A stretch of 64,000 nucleotides of DNA from Clostridiales bacterium (GCA_019418625.1 DYBL01000043.1:1-64000); one strand, 5' to 3'. Numbered from the stretch's first letter, positions 1-9,772 are shown. Notes: generated by a model from the sequence alone, not told the origin. Numbers and translations: made by a program.

Positions 1-23
1 CGTCAGATGTGTATAAGAGACAG
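1..23 (+). other. Nextera sequencing adapter (artefact)
   Basis: The first 23 bases match the 3' part of the Illumina Nextera read-1 transposase adapter and end in the 19-bp mosaic end (AGATGTGTATAAGAGACAG). This is library sequence left on a contig end, not genome. Read backwards it adds the spurious tail LSLIHI to the first protein. Confidence 0.97.
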
Positions 24-407
24 CCCGTGCACCACGGCCCCCAGCGCCGGGATCTCCACCGCCTCCATCTGTCCCGCCCGGAAAATGTGGACGTTCTCCG
101 GCCAGGCCACCGTATCCCACAGTCCGCCGGGCACGTAAAAATCATGGTTTCCCGGGGCGATGCACACCAGCGCCTCCATGCGCCCCAGCTCCGCGGCCAG
201 CTGCTCGGCGGTATCCCGGTAGATGCTGCCGGAGTCCAGCAGATCGCCGGCCAGCAGCACCAGGCGGATGCCCCGGGCGTTCACATAGTCCGCCATGCGC
301 CCCAGCATGGCCCGGCTCTCCCGGCGCCGCTGGGCCGCCAGCTCCGGCGGAAGGGCGGAAAAGGGGCTGTCCAGATGGAAGTCGGCCCCGTGCAGAAACT
401 GGAACAT
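24..407 (-). CDS. SbcD/YhaO-like DNA exonuclease, 3' end missing
   Basis: This is the N-terminal 128 residues of a calcineurin-type metallophosphoesterase of the SbcD/YhaO (Mre11-like) group, a metal-dependent nuclease that normally works with an SbcC-type ATPase in DNA end repair. Metal-binding motifs are visible in order: GADFHLD (D9, H11), GDLLDSG (D55) and GNHDF (N87, H88, D89). The protein is cut by the contig end at the adapter, so about two thirds are missing. The ATG lies 3 nt after the stop of the YbaK-type gene, so it is the last visible gene of the minus-strand operon that starts at 2362. A partner ATPase would be expected beyond the contig end. SbcD and YhaO cannot be told apart from this fragment. 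Confidence 0.85.
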
Positions 408-410
408 ATC

Positions 411-902
411 TTACGCCTGCTGCTCTTCCGGCCGCCAGCCCTTGCACACGTCCACCCACTCCACAAAGTTGGACGCGCACTTCTCCAGCTCCTCACAGGT
501 GAGCTCAATGGCGCTGTTGTCGCTGCCGGCGGCGGGGAACACCGTCTCAAACCGCTTGAGGGAGACGTCCAGATACACCTTCACGTCCTCCGGCAGGGCA
601 AAGGGGCACACGCCGCCCACATCGTGGCCGATGCGGTCATGGGCCTCCTCAAAGGTGAGCATTTTGGCCTTGGTGTGGAAATAGGCCTTGTAGCGGCTGT
701 TGTCCACCTTGGCGTCTCCCGCCACCACGATGATGATGGGCTGGTCGTCCACCTTGAAGCTCAGGCTCTTGGCGATGCGGGCGCCCTCCACGCCAACGGC
801 CACTGCCGCCAGCTCCACCGTGGCGGAGGAGACGGAAAACTCCCGGATGCGCTCTTCCATGCCCAGAGGGCGAAAATACGTTCTGACTTTTTCGATCGAC
901 AT
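411..902 (-). CDS. YbaK/EbsC-type aminoacyl-tRNA deacylase
   Basis: The 163-aa protein fits the YbaK/ProX fold, which hydrolyses mischarged aminoacyl-tRNAs (for example Cys- or Ala-tRNA-Pro) in the cytoplasm. Family hallmarks are the AKSLSF strand (residues 44-49), the GDAKVD segment (62-67) and the GGVCPF loop (96-101) that lines the aminoacyl pocket. Length equals the stand-alone family size, so this is a free-standing trans-editing factor rather than a ProRS insertion domain. It sits 36 nt after ymdB and 3 nt before the sbcD-like gene, consistent with one transcript. The exact tRNA substrate cannot be read from sequence. Confidence 0.88.
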   Translation of the reverse strand: MSIEKVRTYFRPLGMEERIREFSVSSATVELAAVAVGVEGARIAKSLSFKVDDQPIIIVVAGDAKVDNSRYKAYFHTKAKMLTFEEAHDRIGHDVGGVCPFALPEDVKVYLDVSLKRFETVFPAAGSDNSAIELTCEELEKCASNFVEWVDVCKGWRPEEQQA

Positions 903-938
903 ATGCCTCTCTCCTGTTCGTTCGGATCTATATTTGAC

Positions 939-1712
939 TCAGCGCACGTCCACCCGCTCCACGGCGGTGCAAAGGCCCGTGGCACTGTCCAGCGTGAAAA
1001 TGGCTCCCTGGAGCTTGCAGGGTCCCTGGGGCGCCTGGTAACGGCCCGGCAGTCCGCCCAGAAAGCCCTCCACCGACTGCTCGGGCCGGATGCCCAGCAC
1101 GGATTCCACCGCCCCGGTCATGCCAAGGTCCGTGATATAGCCGGTCCCCTTGGGGTATACCCGCTCGTCGGCAGTGGGCACATGGGTGTGGGTGCCCCAC
1201 AGGGCGCTCACCCGCCCGTCCAGATAGTAGCCCATGGCCAGCTTTTCGCTGGTGGCCTCCGCATGGAAGTCCACCAGGGTGAACGTGGCCTTTTCCTTTT
1301 CCAAAAGATCGTCGGCGGCGGTGAAGGGGTTGTCCGCTCCCCAGGCAAGGTCGCACCGGCCGATGAGGTTCATCACCCGGATCTGCACCGCCCCCAGGTC
1401 GTAGACACCGCAGCCCCGGCCCGGCGTCCGGGCGGCGTAGTTGGCGGGACGCAGCAGCCAGGGGACGTCGTCCAGAAGCGTGCCGATCTGGCTTTTTCCA
1501 AAGGCGTGGTTGCCCAGGGTCACCACGTCGGCGCCGGCGTCATAGATGCGCCAGGCCTGCTCCTCCGTCAGTCCCACGCCGGCGGCGTTTTCACCGTTGA
1601 CCACGGTAAAGGCGATATTTTTCAGCTTCTTCAGGGGGCGCAGGTGCCGCTCCAGGTGCCTCAGGCCCGGCTCCATCACCACGTCGCCCACTGCCAGAAT
1701 GTGATATTCCAT
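939..1712 (-). CDS. YmdB-family metallophosphoesterase
   Basis: The 257-aa protein belongs to the YmdB/TIGR00282 family of dinuclear-metal phosphoesterases; B. subtilis YmdB cleaves 2',3'-cyclic nucleotides and affects biofilm/motility decisions. Visible metal ligands: D10 in AVGDVV, the NGEN motif (39-42), GNH (N68, H69), FH (H150) and GTHTH (H175, H177). Length is normal for the family (about 260). The ATG shares one base with the stop of the upstream HAD gene, so the two are translationally coupled. In many Firmicutes ymdB follows rny (RNase Y); here the neighbour is a HAD phosphatase instead, so a role is inferred only from family membership. Confidence 0.9.
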   Translation of the reverse strand: MEYHILAVGDVVMEPGLRHLERHLRPLKKLKNIAFTVVNGENAAGVGLTEEQAWRIYDAGADVVTLGNHAFGKSQIGTLLDDVPWLLRPANYAARTPGRGCGVYDLGAVQIRVMNLIGRCDLAWGADNPFTAADDLLEKEKATFTLVDFHAEATSEKLAMGYYLDGRVSALWGTHTHVPTADERVYPKGTGYITDLGMTGAVESVLGIRPEQSVEGFLGGLPGRYQAPQGPCKLQGAIFTLDSATGLCTAVERVDVR

Positions 1713-2362
1713 CAGCGCGCCTCCTCTTCCGGCAGCTCCAGGATCTCCGCCAGCGCCGCAAACGAGCGGATGTGCCAGCGGGCGCAGCTGCCTTCGTCCG
1801 TCTCTCCCTCCGGCGTGAACCGGCAGCCGTCGACGCCCGCAGCCTTCGCCGCCAGCATGTCCAGCTCCCGGTCGCCTACCGCCAGTGTGCGGGCGGGGTC
1901 CAGGCCGTGGGTGGAGAGCAGATAGAGGTTTCCCGCAGGGCTGGGCTTACGCTCAAACCGGGTACCGGCGGACACCACGTCCCGGAAGTATCCTGTCAGT
2001 CCCGCGCCCGCCAGATAGTCATGGACGGAGCCGCTGCGGTGGGTGAAGACGAAATTCCGTCCCCCCGCCGCCTGGAACCGGCGCAGCATCTCCTCCACAT
2101 GGGGAAAGGGCAGCGCCTTGGGCTGGCCGTGCTGGGCCACCCAGTCCCGGTACACCCGGTCCACCGCCTCGGCGTCCATGCCGGCCTCGGCGGCGCAGTA
2201 GTCCAGCACCTCCCCGCGGGAACGGGTGAAATGCGCCAGCAGATCCTCCAGGGGCAGCAGGACGCCCAGCGCCGCCATCACCGACTGCAGATCCCGGCAC
2301 ATGGGCGGGTAAGTGTCGAACAGCGTCCCGTCGAAGTCCCAAATGATATTGTCGTAGCGCAT
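1712..2362 (-). CDS. HAD-IA family hydrolase (phosphoglycolate phosphatase-like)
   Basis: A 216-aa HAD phosphatase with all four motifs: DFDGT near the N-terminus (nucleophile D9, acid D11), the Thr motif in VFTHRSG, the Lys in FERKPSP, and the acidic motif AVGDRELD. An alpha-helical cap lies between motifs I and II, the HAD-IA layout. The frame opens with an in-frame GTG at 2380, but the ribosome site AAAAGGAG lies inside that extension; the ATG at 2362 is 7 nt after the AGGAG core and gives the canonical MRYDNIIWDFDG start, so I chose it. First gene of the minus-strand operon. The substrate is unknown; phosphoglycolate or another small phosphoester is a family-level guess. Confidence 0.85.
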   Translation of the reverse strand: MRYDNIIWDFDGTLFDTYPPMCRDLQSVMAALGVLLPLEDLLAHFTRSRGEVLDYCAAEAGMDAEAVDRVYRDWVAQHGQPKALPFPHVEEMLRRFQAAGGRNFVFTHRSGSVHDYLAGAGLTGYFRDVVSAGTRFERKPSPAGNLYLLSTHGLDPARTLAVGDRELDMLAAKAAGVDGCRFTPEGETDEGSCARWHIRSFAALAEILELPEEEAR

Positions 2363-2448
2363 AACCATGCTCCTTTTCACTAATTGGGTATCAGTATAGC
2401 AAATCCATATTCTTTTCGCAAAGGCTTCTGAAAAATTTTTGCACCCCG

Positions 2449-2477
2449 TTGCCTTTCGTCCGCCGCTTGCTTATAAT
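2449..2477 (+). promoter_or_regulatory. sigma-A promoter of LysR gene
   Basis: TTGCCT at 2449-2454, a 17-bp spacer, and a perfect TATAAT at 2472-2477. It lies 44 bp before the start codon, divergent from the HAD operon, so the regulator could autoregulate here. Confidence 0.65.
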
Positions 2478-2520
2478 GGGGAGCGTGCAATAAGCAACAC
2501 TGATTTCAGGAGGAGCCCCC

Positions 2521-3408
2521 ATGGCAGTCAAGCTGGAGCTGTATCGCGTGTTCAAGGAGGTTGCCGAGACCGGCAACATCTCCGTGGCCGCCAAGAATCT
2601 CTATATTTCCCAGTCCGCGGTAAGTCAATCGGTCAAGCAGCTGGAAAACGCCCTGCAGGCCCGTCTTTTTGCCCGCAGTCCCCGGGGCGTCACCCTGACC
2701 GGAGAGGGCCAGATGCTCTACCAGTACGTCCGCAGCGCCCTGGGACTCATCGCCACCGGAGAGGACAAGCTCTCCCAGGCCCAGCAGCTGCTGCTGGGCA
2801 CGCTGGTCATCGGCGCCAGCGATACAGTCACCAGTTTTTTCCTCACCACTTACCTGGACGCCTTCCACCGCCAGCACCCGGGCATCCGGCTCAAGATCGT
2901 CAGCGGCCGCAGCGCCAAGGTGCTCAGTCTGCTCAAATCCGGCGCGGTGGACATCGCCTTTGCCTCCTCCCCGTCGGATAACGCCCTGGAGTGCTGGCCC
3001 TGCTTCGCCACCCATACGGCCTTTGTGGCCGGCAGCGGCTACCCCTGCGACTTCGGCCACCGCTATACCCGCCAGGAGATCGCCGCTTTCCCGCTGATCC
3101 TGCTGGAGCGCAAGGCCAGCAGCCGGGTGTTTCTGGAACAGGAATTCCTCAAAAGCGGCGTGTCCCTTACGCCGGAGATCGAGCTTTCTTCCCGGCAGCT
3201 GCTGGTGTCTCTGGCCAAGATCGGCCTGGGCGTGGCGGGCGTCACGCTGGAATTTGTCCAGGACGCCCTGGAGAGCGGAGACATCCGCCTCCTGAAAACC
3301 GATTTTGAGATCCCCAAGCGCAGCGTGGACATGTGCACGCTGCGGGACGTGGCCCCCACGGCAGCCGCCAGCGCCTTTATGGAGATGGTGCGCCAGGGGC
3401 ATGTGTGA
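2521..3408 (+). CDS. LysR-family transcriptional regulator
   Basis: The 295-aa protein has the standard LTTR plan: a winged helix-turn-helix in residues 1-60 (recognition segment NISVAAKNLYISQSAVSQSV) and a periplasmic-binding-like effector domain from about residue 90. The start follows AGGAGGAG at 2508-2515. It overlaps the start region of the downstream TRIC-type channel gene (the ATG at 3401 lies inside its last codons), so the two are probably one transcript. The effector is unknown. The divergent HAD operon is the other plausible target, because the shared intergenic region holds this gene's promoter. Confidence 0.9.
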   Translation: MAVKLELYRVFKEVAETGNISVAAKNLYISQSAVSQSVKQLENALQARLFARSPRGVTLTGEGQMLYQYVRSALGLIATGEDKLSQAQQLLLGTLVIGASDTVTSFFLTTYLDAFHRQHPGIRLKIVSGRSAKVLSLLKSGAVDIAFASSPSDNALECWPCFATHTAFVAGSGYPCDFGHRYTRQEIAAFPLILLERKASSRVFLEQEFLKSGVSLTPEIELSSRQLLVSLAKIGLGVAGVTLEFVQDALESGDIRLLKTDFEIPKRSVDMCTLRDVAPTAAASAFMEMVRQGHV

Positions 3409-4048
3409 GAGGTGCGCTGTGGAGACATTCATCCTGATTCTGGAGCTGGCGGGCACCATGGCCTTTGCCGCCTCCGGCGCCATCACCGCCCTGAAAAAGG
3501 GCATGGACCTGTTCGGCGTGTGCATCCTGGGTCTGACCACCGCCGTGGGCGGCGGCGTCATCCGGGACGTGATACTGGGCAACACCCCGCCGGCCACCTT
3601 CTTAAACCCCATCTATGCCTCCGTGGCGCTGGTGACCTCCCTGGTGCTGTTTCTGCCCCGCATCCGGCATCTTCTCATGTGGGACCAGCGGCTCTATGAC
3701 CTGTCCATGCTGATCCTGGACTCTCTGGGACTCGGGATCTTCACCGTGGTGGGCATCCGCATCGCCTGGCGCTCCACGGCGGAGCCCACGCTCTTTTTGC
3801 TGGTGTTCGTGGGCGTGGTCACCGGCGTGGGCGGCGGCGTCATCCGGGACGTGATGGCCGGAGACATGCCTTACATCTTCGTCAAGCACATCTACGCCTG
3901 CGCCTCCCTGGCCGGGGCGCTGGTGTGCGCCGGGCTGTGGCGCCCGGCGGGCGAGGTGGCCGCCATCCTCGCCGGCGCAGGCGTGGTGGTGCTCATCCGC
4001 TTTCTCTCCGCCCACTACCGCTGGAACCTCCCCCGCGCCCGGGACTAA
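3401..4048 (+). CDS. TRIC/YadS-family cation channel (UPF0126)
   Basis: A small multi-spanning membrane protein of the trimeric intracellular cation channel (UPF0126) family. The hallmark internal duplication is clear: two halves each carry the signature GGGVIRDV (around 3550-3570 and 3832-3850) followed by a short loop and further helices, about seven TM segments in all. Prokaryotic TRIC proteins conduct K+/Na+; some relatives have been proposed to transport glycine. Two starts are possible: ATG 3401, overlapping the LysR stop, or GTG 3419, which is preceded by AGAGGT and gives the more usual short N-terminus (VETFILILELAGT). Transcribed with the LysR gene and ended by the hairpin at 4056-4100. 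Confidence 0.85.
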   Translation: MCERCAVETFILILELAGTMAFAASGAITALKKGMDLFGVCILGLTTAVGGGVIRDVILGNTPPATFLNPIYASVALVTSLVLFLPRIRHLLMWDQRLYDLSMLILDSLGLGIFTVVGIRIAWRSTAEPTLFLLVFVGVVTGVGGGVIRDVMAGDMPYIFVKHIYACASLAGALVCAGLWRPAGEVAAILAGAGVVVLIRFLSAHYRWNLPRARD

Positions 4049-4055
4049 TGATTTT

Positions 4056-4100
4056 GCCCCGGACCATCCGCCTTGCGGCGTGTGGTCCGGGGCATTTTTT
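4056..4100 (+). terminator. bidirectional intrinsic terminator
   Basis: An 11-bp GC-rich stem (GCCCCGGACCA pairing with TGGTCCGGGGC) is followed by CATTTTTT. It sits between the convergent TRIC and LysR genes and can serve both, although the T-run is on the plus side. Confidence 0.85.
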
Positions 4101-4974
4101 ATTCCCGGGGCAGCGCCCGGAAGTACTCCACAATGAAGCGCCGCAGCTGCCGCACCGGCTCGGGGTGGTAGGCGTCCTTCTTCCAGGACAGCACCAGCCG
4201 CAGGCACGGCACGCTCTCCGCAATGGGCAGCTCCCGGATGCCGGTCTTATCCTGCGCCTGCAGGGTATAGACCGGCACGATGGCAAACCCCATCCCGCGC
4301 TCCACCAGGTTGCGGATCATGAGGGGGTCGTCACTGTAAACGGGGCGGCGCACCCGTACGTTAAACTCCTCCAGCACCTGCTGCAAGATGACGCTGATGA
4401 ATCGGTTGGGCGCAAGGCCGATCATGGGCTGTCCCGTCAGGTCCCCCAGGCGCACCGCCTCCTTGGCGGCCAGGGGGTGCTCCCGGGGCAGCCACACCCG
4501 GAACGGGTCCTCCACCAGCTCCACGCTGGAGTACTTGGGCGGATGGATCAGCGTGGAGCCGATCATCAGGTCATACTCCTGGTTGCGGATCACATTGTTG
4601 TCGTTTTGCACCACGCTGACGGCAACTCCTGGGTTGCGCTCATAAAACCGCGCCAGAAGGTCCGGCAGAAAGCTGGCCGCCGCACGGGCCACCAGCCGCA
4701 CCGGCTGGCGCTCCTGCTGGACGCCCCGCAGCTCCGCGCGGATGTCTCCCACATGCTTGAGCACCTCCCCGGCCCGGGTCTGGAGCAGCGTCCCGCTCTC
4801 CGTCAGCACAATGCTGCGGCCCCGCCGCTCAAAGAGCTTGGTGCCCAGTTCCTCCTCCAGCTGCCGGATGGCCCGGCTGAGGGCCGGCTCCGACAAGTTC
4901 AGTTCCCGGGCCGCCCGGGTCATATGCTCCATCTCCGCCGCCTTGGCAAAATACCTTAATTGATACAGCTCCAT
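4099..4974 (-). CDS. LysR-family transcriptional regulator
   Basis: A 291-aa LTTR with its helix-turn-helix in residues 1-60 (TRAARELNLSEPALSRAIRQ) and a substrate-binding-like domain behind it. The N-terminal MELYQLRYF is typical of the CynR/GltC branch. The start follows GAGGAG with an 8-nt spacer. It is divergent from the carrier plus gamma-glutamyltransferase operon, the classical position for a LysR activator of that operon, and the shared region holds a dyad at 5089-5111. From that context a glutamyl or amino-acid-derived effector is likely, but nothing in the protein proves it. Confidence 0.9.
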   Translation of the reverse strand: MELYQLRYFAKAAEMEHMTRAARELNLSEPALSRAIRQLEEELGTKLFERRGRSIVLTESGTLLQTRAGEVLKHVGDIRAELRGVQQERQPVRLVARAAASFLPDLLARFYERNPGVAVSVVQNDNNVIRNQEYDLMIGSTLIHPPKYSSVELVEDPFRVWLPREHPLAAKEAVRLGDLTGQPMIGLAPNRFISVILQQVLEEFNVRVRRPVYSDDPLMIRNLVERGMGFAIVPVYTLQAQDKTGIRELPIAESVPCLRLVLSWKKDAYHPEPVRQLRRFIVEYFRALPRE

Positions 4975-5088
4975 TTTGTCCGCTCCTCAGGGATTTTCCC
5001 TCATTATAACACACTCATTTTAAAAACGATTCGTTTTTTTTATCAATTATGAGCAGGGACTATTGGATTTTTTCCCTCCGGCATTTTA

Positions 5089-5111
5089 TTATCAACGATA
5101 ACCCATTATCG
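5089..5111. promoter_or_regulatory. candidate LysR operator dyad
   Basis: Three alternating half-sites overlap: TTATC-AAC-GATAA (5089-5101) and CGATAA-CCCA-TTATCG (5096-5111). The block lies 27 bp before the carrier start and between the divergent LysR and carrier genes, where an LTTR site is expected. Assignment to this regulator is inference. Confidence 0.5.
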
Positions 5112-5137
5112 AAAAAACAAATACGGGAGGGAAATCT

Positions 5138-6316
5138 ATGCTTGGGTATATGCTTTATTTTTCCATTGTGCTGGGTTTGTTCGTCATCGGTGACTGGCTT
5201 GGTATCTGGACCAAGGCAAAGCTCTCATCCATTTTTGTGGTATTGATCAGCTTTTTGCTGCTGTTCCTCTTCAAGATCGTCCCCGCCGACATCATCGACC
5301 AGGCCGGTCTGACCGCCGCCGCCAGCTGGGCCACCCCCATGCTGGTGTTCCACATGGGCACCATGATCAACCTGCGTCAGCTGCTGGATGAGTGGCGCAC
5401 CGTGGTCACCTCCGTCATCGGCATGGCTGCCGCCGTCATCGGCATCCTGCTGGTGATCCCCCTGATCGGCCGGGACGCCGCCCTGGTGAGCATCCCCGTC
5501 ATCAACGGCGCTCTGGTGGCCACCCAGATCATGACCGACGCGGCCGTGGCCAAGGGCCTGACCCTGGCCGCCATGCTGCCCGCCGTGGTGTTCGCCGTGC
5601 AGAAGTTCGTGGGCACGCCCATCGTCTCCCGCTGCGGCCTCATCGAGGCCCGTCACCTGCTGGCCGAGTACCGGGAGAAGAAGGCCCAGGGCATTACCCT
5701 CTCCGCCGCGCCTGCTCCCAAGGACGGCAAGCAGAAGGTGAAGTTCTGCCAGAAGCACGACCGCTTCTACACCTCCAACACCTGCATCTTCATCACCGTG
5801 TTCGGTGGCTTCATCTCCGTGTGGCTGGGCACCATCACCCCCATCAACTACTCCATCATCGCCCTGGTGCTGTCCGTGGTGCTGTGTGAGACGGGCCTGA
5901 TCCCCGAAAAGGTGCTGGACAAGGGCAAGGCCTCCGGCCTCATCACCATGGTGGTCTTCGCCGCCATCATCCCCGCCCTGGCCAACATCTCCGTGGGCGA
6001 CATCGCCACGTTGGCGTTCTATGTGGTGGTCATCTTCGCCGCCACCATCGTGGCCTCCCTCGTCATCATGTGCGTGCTGCCCTGCTGGAAGATCATGGGC
6101 TCCCGGAGCCTGTCCTTCGGCATTGCCATGTGCCAGATGCTGGGCTTCCCCTCCACCTTCCTCATCTCCAACGAGGTGGCTCTGGCTCTGGCCGAGAACG
6201 AGGAGGAGAAGGAGTACATCCTGGGCAAGATCATGCCCCGCTTCGTGGTGGCCGGCCTTGCCTCCGTCACCACCCTCTCCATCATCGTGGCAGGCATCTT
6301 CGCCTCCATCCTGTGA
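5138..6316 (+). CDS. uncharacterised multi-spanning carrier (ESS/GltS-like topology)
   Basis: A 392-aa integral membrane protein with about ten to eleven hydrophobic helices, interrupted near the middle (residues 180-215) by a hydrophilic, lysine-rich cytoplasmic loop. I do not recognise the family with certainty. The overall length, the Gly/Ala-rich helices and a re-entrant-like stretch (NGALVATQIMTDAAV) recall glutamate:sodium symporters. A GGGAGGG ribosome site precedes the ATG. Only 18 nt separate it from the gamma-glutamyltransferase gene, and a LysR regulator is divergent, so uptake of a gamma-glutamyl compound, or export/uptake of the glutamate released, is the natural guess. It could equally be an amino-acid or dicarboxylate carrier. 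Confidence 0.6.
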   Translation: MLGYMLYFSIVLGLFVIGDWLGIWTKAKLSSIFVVLISFLLLFLFKIVPADIIDQAGLTAAASWATPMLVFHMGTMINLRQLLDEWRTVVTSVIGMAAAVIGILLVIPLIGRDAALVSIPVINGALVATQIMTDAAVAKGLTLAAMLPAVVFAVQKFVGTPIVSRCGLIEARHLLAEYREKKAQGITLSAAPAPKDGKQKVKFCQKHDRFYTSNTCIFITVFGGFISVWLGTITPINYSIIALVLSVVLCETGLIPEKVLDKGKASGLITMVVFAAIIPALANISVGDIATLAFYVVVIFAATIVASLVIMCVLPCWKIMGSRSLSFGIAMCQMLGFPSTFLISNEVALALAENEEEKEYILGKIMPRFVVAGLASVTTLSIIVAGIFASIL

Positions 6317-6334
6317 GAAAGGAGCGCAGCTTTC

Positions 6335-7951
<1,617 letters not shown>

Positions 7952-7957
7952 ATAAAA

Positions 7958-7991
7958 AAGAGGCGCTTCCGACGGAAGCGCCTCTTTTTGA
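7958..7991 (+). terminator. intrinsic terminator
   Basis: AAGAGGCGCTTCC pairs with GGAAGCGCCTCTT around a 3-nt loop and runs into T residues, just after the gamma-glutamyltransferase stop. The minus-strand DUF2089 operon ends at 8004, so the hairpin may serve both. Confidence 0.85.
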
Positions 7992-8003
7992 AAATAGCGG
8001 GAT

Positions 8004-8327
8004 TCAAAGATCCTCAATGCGCATTTTGTCCTGTTCCCTGTCCCGTCCCTGCTTTTCCCGGCAGGCAAAGTAAACTGCCAGCAGGATGACCGTGGGGATG
8101 TTTCCCAGCACCAGCGTGCCCAGCAAGGGCCCCCAGTGGGCGCCATGGCCCACGGACGTGATATTCAGGGCCATGACCAGGGTATACAAAAACGTCAATC
8201 CAGGCAGCACCAGCCCTGGCCACTTGGCCTTTCTCCGGGCCAGGAAGATCTCCAGAAAAATACCGCCCACCACAAATACCAGCATGACCACTGCCAGTAC
8301 GATCGTCGTTCTCGCCGCAATCGCCAT
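8004..8327 (-). CDS. small three-helix membrane protein
   Basis: A 107-aa protein with three hydrophobic segments: residues 8-28, about 37-57 and 67-87. It ends in a charged tail (CREKQGRDREQDK). No known domain is recognised. It starts 1 nt after the stop of the DUF2089 regulator, so the two are co-expressed. DUF2089 proteins are often paired with small membrane proteins in Firmicutes, which suggests a regulator/membrane-effector unit, but the function is unknown. Confidence 0.75.
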   Translation of the reverse strand: MAIAARTTIVLAVVMLVFVVGGIFLEIFLARRKAKWPGLVLPGLTFLYTLVMALNITSVGHGAHWGPLLGTLVLGNIPTVILLAVYFACREKQGRDREQDKMRIEDL

Positions 8328-8328
8328 C

Positions 8329-8622
8329 TTACGTTGCCTCCTTTGTCTTTCGATAGGCCCCGATCAGGAGCTTCGCCGTCTCCACATCCAGCTTGTCGTC
8401 CACCGCCAGGCGCTTGATGAGCGCCACGTACCCGTCCGGCTCCGCCGACTCCGCCAGCTGGATCTTCTGGATGAGCCGGTCCAGCCGCAGCCGCACCGTG
8501 GGATAGCTGACCCCGTAGACCGACGCCACCTCCTTGAGGGAGCCCGATGCAAGCACAAATTTTTTGATGAAGGCCAGGTCCTCGTCCTCCAGGCCCTCCA
8601 TCCACTCCGGTATGGAGGTCAT
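8329..8622 (-). CDS. DUF2089-family helix-turn-helix regulator
   Basis: A 97-aa protein matching the DUF2089 family: MTSIPEW, then an acidic helix (LEDEDLAFIKKFVLASG) and a helix-turn-helix (SLKEVASVYGVSYPTVRLRL). Family members usually begin with a zinc ribbon; this one lacks it and keeps only the HTH part. An in-frame ATG exists at 8640, but the promoter at 8647-8675 would place transcription start about there, and the ATG at 8622 is preceded by GGTGAGGAG, so I chose 8622. The promoter is bracketed by a perfect 12-bp inverted repeat, a likely autoregulatory operator. Operon with the small membrane protein downstream. Confidence 0.82.
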   Translation of the reverse strand: MTSIPEWMEGLEDEDLAFIKKFVLASGSLKEVASVYGVSYPTVRLRLDRLIQKIQLAESAEPDGYVALIKRLAVDDKLDVETAKLLIGAYRKTKEAT

Positions 8623-8633
8623 CTCCTCACCGC

Positions 8634-8697
8634 CTTTCATAAAATGAATATAAACTTTAATTTTATGAAAGTCAATATAGAATCAAATCTTTCATAA
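8634..8697 (-). promoter_or_regulatory. DUF2089 promoter inside an inverted-repeat operator
   Basis: On the minus strand TTGACT (8670-8675), 17 bp, TATATT (8647-8652). A perfect 12-bp inverted repeat, CTTTCATAAAAT at 8634-8645 and ATTTTATGAAAG at 8660-8671, encloses the -10 region, and a third CTTTCATAA half-site lies at 8689-8697. This is the layout of a self-repressed regulator. Confidence 0.7.
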
Positions 8698-8847
8698 TTT
8701 TTATTTTCCTCTTTTCCTGGAAAAGCCTGCACGCCCCTCTTGCGCAGGCAGGCCGAATCAGGTAGGATAGGATTGAACATCCGCCGGAACTGTCCGGCAT
8801 CAAATCACACCGCGCCCGGGCGACGGGCGAAAGAAAGGAGCCCCTCC

Positions 8848-9768
8848 ATGAAAGACATGAAACCCGTGTGCAAGATCGCGGTGGTGCAGGCCGCCCCCGT
8901 TATGTTCTGCAAGGACGCCTGTACGGACAAGGCCCTGGGCCTGATCGCCGAGGCCGCCGGCAATGGCGCCGAGCTGATCGTCTTCCCCGAGCTGTTCATC
9001 CCCGGCTATCCCTACGGCATGACCTTCGGCTTCACCGTCGGCAGCCGCAACGCCGACGGCCGCAAGGACTGGAAGGTCTACTACGACAACTCCATCCTGG
9101 TGCCCGGTCCGGAGACGGAGCGCCTGGGCCAGGCGGCCAAGGCCGCAAACGCCTGGGTGAGCATCGGTGTCAGCGAGCGGGACGCCCTGTCCGCCACGCT
9201 GTACAACACCAACCTGGTGTTCTCCCCCGAGGGTGAGCTGGTCACCGTCCACCGCAAGCTCAAGCCCACCGGCGCCGAGCGGGTGGTGTGGGGCGACGCC
9301 AACCGGGATTACTTCCCCATGGCCCAGACGCCCTGGGGGCCCATGGGCAGCATGATCTGCTGGGAGAGCTATATGCCCCTGGCCCGGGTGGCCCTGTACG
9401 AAAAGGGCGTGACCCTCTACCTCTCCCCCAACACCAACGACAACGAGGAGTGGCAGGCCACCATCCGTCACATCGCCATCGAGGGCCACTGCTTCTTCAT
9501 CAACTGCGACATGTACTTCACCCGGGACATGTATCCCAAGGATCTGCACTGTCCCGAGGAGATCGCCCGGCTGAATGACATCGTCTGCCGGGGCGGCAGC
9601 TGCGTGGTGGACCCCTACGGCCACTATGTGACCGAGCCCGTGTGGGACAAGGAGGCCATCATCTACGCCGATCTGGACATGGAGCAGGTGCCCGCCAGCC
9701 GCATGGAATTCGACGGCTGCGGCCACTATGCCCGGCCCGACGTGCTGGAGCTGAAGATCCACGAGTAA
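8848..9768 (+). CDS. nitrilase (carbon-nitrogen hydrolase)
   Basis: A 306-aa enzyme of the nitrilase superfamily, close to branch 1 nitrilases/cyanide hydratases, hydrolysing an organic nitrile (or amide) to acid and ammonia in the cytoplasm. The catalytic triad is visible: Glu in FPELFIPGYPYG, Lys in HRKLKPTGAERVVWG and Cys in SMICWESYMPLAR; the WESYMPL segment after the cysteine is nitrilase- rather than amidase-like. The frame extends upstream to 8740, but AAAGGAG at 8834-8840 sets the ATG at 8848. It stands alone between terminators, with no recognisable regulator of its own. Substrate unknown; plant-derived aliphatic or arylaceto-nitriles are possible in a gut setting. Confidence 0.87.
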   Translation: MKDMKPVCKIAVVQAAPVMFCKDACTDKALGLIAEAAGNGAELIVFPELFIPGYPYGMTFGFTVGSRNADGRKDWKVYYDNSILVPGPETERLGQAAKAANAWVSIGVSERDALSATLYNTNLVFSPEGELVTVHRKLKPTGAERVVWGDANRDYFPMAQTPWGPMGSMICWESYMPLARVALYEKGVTLYLSPNTNDNEEWQATIRHIAIEGHCFFINCDMYFTRDMYPKDLHCPEEIARLNDIVCRGGSCVVDPYGHYVTEPVWDKEAIIYADLDMEQVPASRMEFDGCGHYARPDVLELKIHE

Positions 9769-9772
9769 ACAA

